This document shows positions 31,551 through 42,000 of a stretch of 64,000 nucleotides of DNA, piece by piece. The stretch comes from Allodiplogaster sudhausi (lineage: Eukaryota > Nematoda > Chromadorea > Rhabditida > Diplogasteridae): positions 352,501-416,500 of the forward strand of contig CALZFC010000081.1 of the NCBI GenBank assembly GCA_945643635.1, read 5' to 3'. A program made the position numbers and the translations under genes. Within the stretch, counting starts at the first letter, position 1. The number at the start of each line of letters is the position of its first letter. The notes beneath the pieces are model-generated. The model did no database searches. It was not told the origin of the DNA and worked only from the letters and a program-made list of their open reading frames with translations.

Positions 31551-33730
31551 CATAGATTGAGAGAGAGAGAGTGAGTGAGTGAGAGAGAGAAAGAAATAGA
31601 TTGAGAGAGAGAGAGTGAGTGAGAGAGATACAGAGATCAATACAAAAGAGGAGGAGACTGACCTCTGGAGCCTCCTCTGCCTGATCTGGCTCAAGTCATC
31701 GTTCTGTGATGTGGAAGGAGAGTCGCTTCCACTTGGACTTCCCTCCCTCTCCTCAACTTCTCTTTCCTCTACTTCTCTCTGCTCTCCACTCTCTTCCTCA
31801 GAAGTAGCTGCGGCCGTCGTGTCATTAGGGAGTGTCTGAGAAGAGGGCTGGCCGGAAGGGGGAGCAGAGGGGGGCAGGACGGGCGGCACCAGGCTGGCAT
31901 ACTGCTGCATCTGCAGAACCGCGGCATCCAGAAGAGTCGCGATGTCGGAGAGGACACGGATTCGGGCCTCGAGGGCAGCCCATGTGTTGCCTTCCAAGGC
32001 ACGCAACTCCTCGTCAGAGAGACCAGAGACGGAGGGAGGAGAGGGAAGAGAGAATGGAGGAGGGAGAGGGGGCAGACCAGGGAATGTCGGCATCCCCGGG
32101 AAGGCTGGAGGCGCTGCAAGAGGGGTCTCATTGGCAGGACGAGGGGGGAGGGGAGGGGGAGGGAAGGCAGCGAACTGGTGAGCGGCCATGAAAGGGAAGA
32201 GGTTGGGAGGAGGGGCAGGAGGGGCACCGGCACCCGCGGGGGCAGCGGCCGCAGCAGGTGCAGGGCGTGGAGAGAGGATATCGGTGCGGCAAGTGGGGCA
32301 GGTCTGCTGTCGCTGGAACCAGGAACGGAGGCAGTGCGCGTGGAAGACGTGCGAGCAGGGAAGGCGCTTTGGAAGAGACGCCGCCGTCATCTCCTCGCGG
32401 CAGATTATGCAAGTCGTGTCCATACTCGCCAGCTCCTCCGCACTCACCACCGGGAAACGGCTGCAAGACAAATGCAGATAGAACCCAACTGCAATACAAC
32501 ATAGTAAGATTTTAAAAAGAGAATGAAATATTGATGAACTTATCTAACCAAAATGAAAATGAAAAGATTCCTATCACTGTCAAAATAAATATTTAAAAAA
32601 AAATAAACAAACTTATTCATAGCATGCACAGCACGCCGAGAGAGAATGACATCGTTGAGAGCCTTGTGGAAAGAGCGAAGAGAGAGGTAGAAAGGACGGA
32701 TGGAGAAGAGAGGAAGCATATGCACACGCAGCATCACCACGATGAACAACACGTACAACACACAACGGATCAGATCTGCAAGGAAGGAAGGATCACTCAA
32801 GACTCGAGAACAGAGAATACAACAAAGACTCCAAGACAATCGATTAACCCAAATAAGAACTTTGATCTGGAAAATTAGACCGACTAATTAGCAGTTCTGC
32901 ATGGAGGAGATAGAGACTCTTGGCTTCCCAGGGCTGAGCAGAACGGAGATCGTGCATGTGAAGCAGATACTTGAATACCACTTGCAGCACCATCGTCAGG
33001 AGAATCGCGTATCTCAACATTGCAGTCGATATAAAGATCTCTAACATTTAGCTGCAACACGAAAAATATCACTTGAGTATGAAATTAATTAGCATTAAAG
33101 GAGGTCTCCGACGAATATTCAACATGTACTTTTGTATGTATAGTTTAGTTCGTTTCATCGTAAAACACAGACCCAGAAATTTTGAACGACAATCATAGCT
33201 ACTGTAAATACTAGTACCCTCCTATTTTACAACGCTCTATCAGGCCTTAAACAGGCGAGATTGTACAGTAGCGCTATAGAAAATAGTTTCTTCCTGGATG
33301 ACTCCTTCAACAAAACCAAAAGATGGAGAAAGAAAGTACTCGAATCCAAAGACGACTTGAGATGAAGCTCCCTTGTTGAGAGTATGGAAGTAAGCATAGG
33401 AAATGAAGTGAGAGTCGATTGCTCCGAGGAGGGCAGTCACCACTCAAAGAGGAAACATTCGAGAGAAAGAAACAATACAAACGGAAAATACGGAAGGAAA
33501 AACGAACTCATAATGCGGATGTGGAATGTGATTGTGATGATCGGACTTCTCTCCATCAAATCAACTCGATCATCCGCCAGCCAATGGAAGCACTTCACGA
33601 AGAGAAGAAGGACGAATTGCATGGCGAAGAAAGGAGAGAAGTCGTCGCGGAACACAGTGAAGGCAAGACAAGTCTCCATCACTGCATGCCAAGCACGCTC
33701 AGAAAGATGCTGCAAGAAGAGAGATGGAAC

Positions 33731-33763
<33 letters not shown>

Positions 33764-33771
33764 AGAGAGAT

Positions 33772-33810
<39 letters not shown>

Positions 33811-34157
33811 GATGCGAAAGAAGCGACCAAAAACCACACCTCTGCCTCGGAGGCTCGAAGTTCTCCGAAGAAGACACGCCGTACGAGTTGGAAAAAGAGA
33901 TAGACGAGCGCCAGGGCTTGCAGGTACACGACCTGGAGAGTGGAGATTGGACAGGGGGGAAGAGGGCGAGGGAGAGAGAGGGAACGAGGGAGCGAGAAGA
34001 TAAAAGAACTAACAGCAAGAGAAGCATTGCTCTTCGTGAGATAGATGATGGAAGGGAAGAACTGCTTGTTGATGAGGAAGGCATTGGCCACAGTGACTGC
34101 AGTGCAGGCCAGGGAGCCCACTGCCACCATCCTCTGCGACACTCGCAGACTCGACAT
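31333..34157 (-). CDS. SYVN1: HRD1/synoviolin, ER membrane E3 ubiquitin ligase
   Basis: Eight exons: 34014-34157, 33840-33932, 33508-33709, 33340-33442, 32885-33012, 32613-32775, 31663-32460, 31333-31345. They give 547 aa (human 617). HRD1 is the channel-forming ubiquitin ligase of ER-associated degradation. The N-terminal half is multi-spanning and conserved (QFFPSIIYLTKSNASLA, ETCLAFTVFRDDFSP, KCFHWLADDRVDLMERSP, GASSQVVFGFEY, LPLFSIRPFYLS). The RING-H2 starts at Cys295 (CIICREEM) and includes LPCSHVFHAHCLRSWFQRQQ then TCPTC. A long Pro/Ala-rich tail follows with LSDEELRALEG, as in vertebrates. The last exon is only 13 nt and completes QIRQRRLQ-RFID, matching the human RRRLQK ending. Introns 2 and 7 are CT-rich on the sense strand. 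The start was chosen 14 bases after a CAG acceptor; a second in-frame Met 9 residues on is possible. Confidence 0.95.
31395..31635. repeat. GA-rich microsatellite, SYVN1 intron 7
   Basis: GA tracts with short interruptions on the plus strand, CT on the SYVN1 sense strand. This intron separates the large RING exon from the 13-nt final exon. Confidence 0.9.
33731..33811. repeat. GA-rich microsatellite, SYVN1 intron 2
   Basis: (GA)n on the plus strand, sense-strand CT, lying between the donor of exon 2 (33839) and the acceptor of exon 3 (33710). Confidence 0.85.
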
Positions 34158-34674
34158 CTCCGGACTGTTCACTGCGAGGGATACGGTAGGAATGAGCAGG
34201 AGAATTGCCAATCCAGGAACTGTGCAGGGAGGCGAACCCTTCTCGACATAGAGAAGTACTCACTCCACGCTTCGAGCGTCTTTATCACAAACTAACTGCT
34301 CTATACAGTATCCATCTCTACCAATTGTGAAATATAATATTAGCTACAATACTCTGGTAGGTAAAAATTTCGCAAGATTTTAGATGTGATAGTCATCATG
34401 AATTGAAGGAAGTGGGGGATTCTAGCCGCTTGCGTATCACAGAAAGAAAAGGGAAAGAACCGCCACCTGGAAGATATTCGGCGGCCAATAAACAAAGGAA
34501 ACGACCACGAAGAGAGATGAGCTTCGCCAGTTATGCAGAATCACCGAGATATTCTATTCAGTCTGATAACCCTAGCAATGCGGATGGAAAGAACACGCGA
34601 AGAGAGCACGAATAATAAATAGAGGAGAGTTACAAGTACAGAAGGAAGATATAAAGAAGGCGAGTCAGCATGTC
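34158..34674. other. Spacer between STX5 and SYVN1 (same strand)
   Basis: 517 bases separate the STX5 stop from the downstream SYVN1 start. No gene recognised. The short plus-strand frame at 34403-34615 is basic and shows no homology I can name. Confidence 0.4.
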
Positions 34675-36764
34675 TTAGGTAAGGAAGAGAACGAAGACAA
34701 CAAAGAAGACCATGAGGACCCCGAAGACTTTGATCATCAACCAGCGATTCTGCGAGATGGAATGGAAGTACTTCACGAGTTCGCTGTGGGCCGCGTCCAC
34801 GTTCAGCGAAGTCTCCTCCACGTTAGAGTCAATTCTCAAGAGATATACTTCATAAGAGGAATCTTCTACGAGTCCGAGAATCAAGGGAAAAAGATATATT
34901 CGGAGATCCTGCCAAAGTATATGAGGAAACACTTAAATTTAACATAAGATGGTACACAAAGGATCTGAACGATAAATAGCATGAAGAATCCGCTTGATGA
35001 AGTGAATAAAGGGAGAGAAGAAGAATCTTCTCCTGACCTGGTGATCATCTCTCCCTGCTCAGCCACGAGATGAGCGAGTTGCGAGAAGATCTGACCGAGT
35101 TCGCTGATGCTGCTTTCGATTGTTTCCATCGTGGAGGAACGGGCATTCGCGTACGCCACGGAGTCATCGTTCAGCAGCAGCTGGAATAGCAGAGGAAATA
35201 TAATAATCACTCAGAGCAACCTGCGCATCTACCATACATCTCAAAATAGAACAAATAAATGGGCTTGCAGCAGAGCAGGCAGACCCAACCTGTCCCTGGG
35301 TTCTGTGCTGTTCGAGGGAATCCATGTCGAGGGAAACGGCCCCGTTCCCATCCACATCTTCCAGAAGACGACTGCGCACTAAAAGAGAACCCATTTCAAC
35401 CAGACAAGCAAGAAGTTGCAAGGAAGACTGATACCATTTGGTTGTGAACTTGAAGAAGGCAGAGAGAGTGGGGCGAGATCTGCTTGAGATGAGAATTTCT
35501 GTCTGCGTTGTTTCTGCTCACGAAGGTTCTCACTTCGCTGCTCGAGGACGGACTGGAAGTCCTTGCTGACAGTTGCCAGTTTGGACTGAAGACCAACGAC
35601 TACCAGCTGGGAATGACCGGCAGTCTGGCCTGCAAAATACAATTACATTGAGTCCCTCCAGCACAATCTCCCCATCCCCACTCAACTGGAGGTATTTTGA
35701 TATGAATTCGTGATAAGAAAACACCTGCTGGTTGGGATGAGCGGGAAAATTCTTGCAGAGCCGCAATTTGCTGATTCAGTGAAGTCATGTCCTGAATTAC
35801 CAAATACTTCGGCAATAGAATATACGTCTTATCATGAAGTCATATTTCTAACAATTGGCAAGTGAAAAAATGAGTGATACAAAGCAGCAAACCTCTCTGA
35901 TGATTCGTGAGAGATGCTCCACTTCACTTCGATCTTCGAAGACACTCTTCCGTTTGGTCACCTCCGCAAGCTTCTCCATCTTTGCACACGTTTGACTAAG
36001 ATCTCGTCCAATCTTTCTAAAAACAGGAGATAGATAGTCAAAATGAACCGTTCTAAATGGCAGTTTAAAAACAACAACCCAATAATTTTCCGAATAAGAT
36101 CATTCTTCCCCCTTTGTTCCCTAAAATGGTTAATAAAACAAGACCCACTGTGCAAGCTGATTGAACTGTCGCGATTGCAAGACTGTATTTTTCTTCGACG
36201 GCTGATTCGTTACTTGCACCTTCATCTAAAACATCGACTATGATATGAAGGAGAACTAACGTGCAATGTTCATATGAACAATGGAAAACGGCTTACCAGA
36301 TAAGACTTCGCGGTAGTGCGAAATTCGTAAGTCCTGTCACGACTCGGCATGTTGAAGTTAAGATCCAAAGGCTGGACAAATGAGTTCTGAGTGGGGTTCT
36401 CGTGATCAACTTTAGCTTCTTCCCCACTCAAGCCTCCGTAAATCGAGAAGCCAGAGGGAATCGATGAAAATGTCTCCTACAAAACCAGCTTTGACTTATC
36501 GAATTCGCGGATCTCCGCATTCGTGGCAAACCACGAGTAAAATGGAATTCATGGGAAAGAGAGACATACTTGAGCCGAGTTCCAGAGAGCACTTGGATTG
36601 GCAGAGAATACAACGGAGAACGCGTTGCGAGCAGAAGAGTTGTCGTCGAGGTCTCCGACGGAGAGTGGGGCGTCTCCGTACTGTGAAGGGGGAGCGAGAG
36701 AGTGTCCCGCACCACCAGTCGAGTCTCGAACTCTTCTACGAGGTCTTAGAGACGGGTCGAACAT
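34675..36764 (-). CDS. STX5: Syntaxin-5, ER-Golgi Qa-SNARE
   Basis: Nine exons: 36570-36764, 36297-36476, 36149-36225, 35893-36016, 35725-35791, 35435-35629, 35290-35378, 35038-35180, 34675-34834. They give 409 aa; the human long form has 355. STX5 drives fusion of ER-derived and intra-Golgi carriers. Blocks seen: the N-terminal peptide MPSRDRTYEF (human MSCRDRTQEF, the Sly1/SCFD1-binding type), an Habc helix region (QKIGRDLSQTCAKMEKLAEV, SLNQQIAALQEFSRS, VLEQRSENLREQKQRRQKFS), the Qa-SNARE helix (TMETIESSISELGQIFSQLA through RIDSNVEETSLNVDAAHSEL), and a tail anchor (KVFGVLMVFFVVFVLFLT). About 105 extra residues precede MPSRDRT. These may be the counterpart of the ER-retained long isoform of vertebrates, with translation from the internal Met giving the short form. 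They contain an Arg-rich PRRRVRD near the start, like an RxR retention signal (inference). Confidence 0.95.
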
Positions 36765-37157
36765 CCGACATCCAAGCTAGAAATGGTAAAGAGGCAACAC
36801 AGATGTTGCAGGGAGCGAGGTGTTACTGCGACGGCAGGCCGACGTCACATTTATTATCTTGCGTCTTCATTGCGTGGTTCACGCTCAAGATGATTGCAAT
36901 AATTGGCAAGAACTTTCACTTTTTTGAGGGTTTTGGTAATTCAGCACTTTTAACGCAAACCCACGGACATAAAAAATTAAACAAAAAGCACAACGAAGCT
37001 GGATCCGGTTTCAATATTCATAGAGAATTCCAATATTTCTATTACCGTACTTTTTGCTACACGTCGGAAAATAGTTATCGTATTCCATAAATCAGTTCGG
37101 AATGCGCACGTATGTTATGTAGTTTTTGTTGTGAAGCGCCTTTGATTATCGCAAAGA
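36765..37157. promoter_or_regulatory. Divergent intergenic region STX5 / MCFD2-like gene 1
   Basis: 393 bases between divergent start codons. ACCATTTCTAG lies 12 bases before the STX5 ATG, with one out-of-frame ATG between. No gene seen. Confidence 0.4.
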
Positions 37158-38157
37158 ATGTTGAATGTGCTGGCTGCCTTTCTTCTGCTGACAACGGCCC
37201 CGCTGGTCAGCTCCCACCAGCCACAACAATTTCCCGGTTCACAGCAGAATGCGCAGCCTCTCCCCGCAGTTCACACCCCGCCGTCTGCTCAGCAATTCGG
37301 AGGAGAACACGCTCAGGATGCTCAGCACATCAAGGAACATCTGGATGGCAAGGTTACAAGCTTATTTGACATTTCTGCGTTTTCTCCTATTTTTTAAACT
37401 CAATTTTGGTCATGTATTTTGTGGAAGGAGCCGTTCTTATCTGTTTGGTTTTTCAGGTCGATCCAACAGCCAACATGACTCCAGAGCAGCTGCAGTTCCA
37501 TTACTTCAACATGCACGATCTGGATAAGAATGGCAAGTTGGATGGAGTGGAACTCATCAAGGCCATCACTCATTTCCATAGCGGTAAGTTTATTTTGTCC
37601 AACAACTTTGTTGAACTCATTCTCAAACTCACTCCCGCTTTCTTATTATGTTTCCGGCCTTTTGAAGTAGTTGCGCAGGTTAGACTAAAGGAGAATATAA
37701 TTAAGCTCTCACTTTTAAACTTAATGCTGAGTGATAGTTATAACTGGTTTTTATATAACTAGCACTAAAGATGGCAATGTTTCCTCAGAACAACGTCTTA
37801 ATAAGAACTTTAGAAAGGATATAATACTTTCCATATCACTATGATTTGCTATCAGGAGTATTTATATCTGGGTGGTGGTTCTTGCTTTCCTTATCACTTT
37901 TAAAAGACTGCTGATCCTTGTCCTGTACAGAGAATCCCGGGCCGGGCCACCAAGCGGGTGCGCCCCCTCCTCTGCCATCGGAGATTGAACTGGAGCAGAT
38001 GATCGACTCCATTCTCAGAGACGACGACTTCAACCGGGACGGCTTCATTGACTACGGAGAGTTCCTTAAAGCACAGAAGATAAGAGAGGAGGCCGCGCGG
38101 GCACATCAGGCACAAGCTGCTGGCCAGGCGCCTCCCCCACCCCCTCCGCAGCACTGA
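37158..38157 (+). CDS. MCFD2: MCFD2-like secreted EF-hand protein 1
   Basis: Three exons: 37158-37352, 37457-37583, 37931-38157. They give 182 aa (human MCFD2 has 146). MCFD2 is the soluble Ca2+-binding partner of the lectin LMAN1/ERGIC-53 in exporting cargo from the ER. The signal peptide is [19 protein letters not shown], followed by a Gln/Pro-rich stretch. [11 protein letters not shown] and [16 protein letters not shown] lead into EF-hand 1 (loop [12 protein letters not shown]). EF-hand 2 loop is [15 protein letters not shown]. The C-terminal tail is Ala/Pro-rich and ends in six prolines, QH. Both EF loops keep the acidic ligand positions. A CT-rich 3' UTR follows. The duplicated neighbour at 39098 shares the architecture. 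Confidence 0.9.
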
Positions 38158-38301
38158 TCTTTTCCTCTATCTCTCCCTATCGCTCTCTCTATCTATTTAT
38201 CTCGTTCTCTACTTCGCTCTTACCCTTCTCTCTCTCTCTCTCTCTCTCTCTATTTCTGTCGCTCTCCTCTCTATTTCTCCTGTTCTTTGCTTCGCTCTCA
38301 C

Positions 38302-38350
<49 letters not shown>

Positions 38351-39097
38351 GAAGCCGTTTTTTAGCTTAGCAGCTTAAGAAAATTGTTGCCGATCGACCA
38401 AAGGTAATATCGGCTTAGGCTGCATTTGTTTCGGGCTGCTTCCCACAAAAAAGGGAATGTCAGCCCTCGCCTTTGTTGACCTTACCCGAAAGAGCATTTC
38501 TCTAAGGATCCTTGTGGCAATTAGTGTGAATGGAGCTCGCTAATTAATTGTATCTGTAAATGCTTGTCATAGATAGGCCAAATTCGCTTATTCAGAGCAC
38601 TTATTACTTCTGAAATGATAGGGTATTTTCAAAAGCATATTGACAATACTCAAAAGCATATTATGAAAAGTCTGCCAGAAGGGTTTGCCGGGCATTCATT
38701 GCGTAATGCTCTTTTTCTGCTTTTATTTAGGGATTTTAGGAGTGGATAATACAGTCAACTGTTGTGATATTAATGCTGTTGTTTTGTTGAATCTATTCGC
38801 ATAATTCACTTTAAATCATTATATAATTTATTATTGTCTCTTTCTCTTGTTGTTCCTATGCCGAATTGTAAATGTTTCAAAAGAGGTGCTCTCAGCCGTT
38901 TGTCTGGGTTGACGCAATAAGTATAGGATAAATAAAAGTTGAAAAACCTCCAGGCGAATGTATGAACAGGCGAATATGGTAGGAGGAGGGTGTAAAGGGG
39001 ATAGAGGGGGAGAGAGAGAGAGAAAATGAGAGGGAGAGAGAGAAATGAATGTGGCTGGCAGAAGCGCTCACTCTTCCTTTCATTGTCCTGCCTTATC
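38158..39097. other. Spacer between the two MCFD2-like genes, with CT microsatellites
   Basis: (CT)n blocks at about 38228-38252 and 38305-38348, sense-strand CT in what is probably the 3' UTR of the first gene. The rest is AT-rich. No gene seen; a short GA tract at 39008-39048 precedes the second gene. Confidence 0.5.
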
Positions 39098-42000
39098 ATG
39101 GCGAGAGGCAGTAGCGGCATCTGCTGCTACGTGTCCTTCCCGCTATTATTCGTCATAGCAGGTCTGTCGGGCTTCAGATCAACATTTCCAAATATCCCTA
39201 TTTCTTTCTTTTTTAATTATTTTCAAAGCATCTCTCGTCTAAGTAACTTCACATTCGGCAATTAAAAGTTAGCACATCAAAATAGTGATGTCATGTCTAA
39301 GGGCATATAAATCGAGTCTTGTCTTGCAGGGCTGTTACAAGCAGACGAAATCCGCTCGTCCTTCGGCGGAGGCCAAGAAGTTCATGATCAAGAGTTCGTT
39401 CACTCCTCCTTTAATTCTCTACTTTAACGTAGAGACTAAAAAGTTTCGCAAAAAAATTTTTACGTTTTTTTTTTATCTGGAAACCGTTGCAGGCATCTTA
39501 ACCAGCACCTGCAGGATAAAATTGATGTGAACGGAATGACACCGGAACAGCAAAAGTGAGCGATCCCTCATTACTCTAATATTTCTTGTTTCCACTCCTT
39601 TGAAAGGTGAAGAAGCCCTCTCAGGTTCCATTACTTTTCCTTGCACGACTTGAACAAGGACCAGCGAGTGGATGGCCTCGAGATACTCAAAGCACTCTCG
39701 CACGACCACGAGCACGGCAGCGGAGGTCCTTTCTTTTTTATATATTAATACTAGCGTGACTTTGTCACGCTACGGGCCTTTGGCCCGGTCAATGGCCACC
39801 GGGGCTATCGCCCCGGAGGCCATTTCCCGATAAAACAATTTATCCAAGGGTTGTAAGTTGGCTCTAAGGGTTAAAATTTGGCTCTAAAGGGTCAAAAGTC
39901 TGTTCTAGCGGCGCTACTGGACTATCTGGGCCTTTGAATTTAAGCTCATTAGAAAGCTTGGAGTCTTTACTATACGATATCACTCTTTTAACATACTCAG
40001 GAGTCATACAAAAGCGCGCAAAAGAGTTTGCGCGCGCGCGGATTCGAACTTGCGTCCCATGACTTTCGACGTGCACTGAAAATGTACCAAAAAGCCACAA
40101 AATAATTCATATCTCGAATATGCCTGGATCAAATCCCAAGATCTACCTATCATTCGATAGCTAATTTTAGGCTCTACAAAGAAAAAAATATGCGCCAAAA
40201 AGTGTCAGTGATAGCTAAGGCCGAAATAGTGGCCTGAACATTCTGACCCAAAAAGTAGATCAAAAAAGGCAACATATGAAAACGTTTTGTATGAGAAAGT
40301 TGTTCGCCTTCTCGAGAGCTACAGAATGGTATATAAAATGTGGCAAAAGCTTTAACTACCACGAAGAAACGGAGTCCCAAAATGCGTTCCAAAAATTTGC
40401 CACTTCACGGCCCTGGCAGGGCACTTTAATGATAACCCAGCCTAACCTATGTATACTCTAATTGAAGCTCTCGTGAAACTCTGTATGATTCTGAAACTCT
40501 CATCTCTCTAACTTAACTATTCATAAAGATTTGAATTTTAGAAGGTTCGCTCCTAACAAAAAAATTTGACCCTTCAATCGATAATATCTACAACTTCTAG
40601 TGTCCAAAAGTCGATAATTCGACCATTTTCTGAAAGCCCGTCAAAAACTCTACAATCGCAGTCAGTTTAATCAAAAGCGGAATTTGTAGATTTCGAGAAA
40701 ATGAGATAAACGACCCTAAAAAAGCACCCCAAAAACGTATGGTTTGCGCGCCGGCCTCGTTCTGATCTACCAAACCGCGAAATGATCTCAACTCCAGGAA
40801 TCGTATTCATTTTTGAACGATCTATCTACCAGTATTTTTTTCATCCCCATATCTCTACCGGAAAAAAAGATACAGCCCCTCAAAGTCGCCAAAGAGCCCA
40901 AATCGAAGTCGCCTCCGACCAAAGTTTGGCCGCCCGCGCCTGCGCCAATATCGAACCCAATTTTTTGAAACCCACATATTCTTGTAGTACGGAAACTTTT
41001 ACATGTTCCCCAAAAAACCGCTTCCCCAGATCTCACCCCCACCGCCCACAGCACCTCTCCGCGCTATCCCGGTAAATAAATTACAGTCGACTTTTAGATA
41101 ACTCTAGACTAGCGTGACTTCGTCACGCTACGGGCCTTTGGCCATTGTCAGTAGGCTCCAAGGGTTGTTGGTTTTCTTTTATTTTACTTTAAGGGAAGTT
41201 TAGTTGGCTCTAAGAGTATTTTAGTTGGCTCAAAGGGTCGTTAGTTGGCTTAAAAAGGACAAAAGTCTGTTCTAGCGGCACTACTGAACGACATAGGCCT
41301 TTGAATTTCAGTCCATTAGAAAGCTTGGAGTCTTTAGTCTATGTTAGCACTCTTATAATTTCATCAGAAGTCATATAAAAGCGCGCAAAATAGTTTGCGC
41401 GCGCGCGACTCCGAACCTGCGACCTATGACTTTCGACGTGCACTGAAAATGTACCAAAAAGCCACAAAATAATTCATATCTCGAATATACCTGAATCGTT
41501 TTGCACGATTGACTTACCATTCGATACACGAAACTATTTTTTTCATTTCTGTACGTCCACCAGAAAAAAAGTTGCAGCCCGTCAAAGTCGCAAAAGAGCC
41601 AAAATCGAAGTCGCCTCCGACCAAAGTTTGGGCGCCCGCGCCGGCGCCGGCGCCAACCCTAATTTTTTGAAACCCATATATTCGTGTAGCCCAGATACTA
41701 TTCCATAATCGCAAAAAACCGCTTCCCCGTATCTCAACCCCCGCGCCCGCTACACCGCTCCGCGCTATACCAGCCGATAAATTACAGTCGACTTTTATAT
41801 AATAGTAGACTAGCGTGACTTTGTCACGCTACGGGCCTTTGGCCTGGGGGTTAGTTCGGGTTGTTGTTATTTCGCTCTAAGGGTTGTTAGTTGGGGTCTG
41901 AGGGTTGTTAGTTGGGGTCTGAGGGTTGTTTGTTGGCTCTAAAGGGGGAAAAGTCTGCTCTAGCGGTGATTACGGGACGATCTGGGGTTTTTAAATTCAG

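Noticed and set aside
32178..32504. Plus-strand frames over the SYVN1 RING exon
   Set aside because: GC-rich shadows of the RING and Pro/Ala-rich tail.
33384..34295. 303-codon plus-strand frame opposite SYVN1
   Set aside because: It is the complement of SYVN1 exons and a GA-rich intron; the minus strand matches HRD1 exon by exon.
36464..37090. 208-codon plus-strand frame over the STX5 5' end
   Set aside because: Shadow of STX5 exons 1-2 plus the divergent promoter region; no domain.
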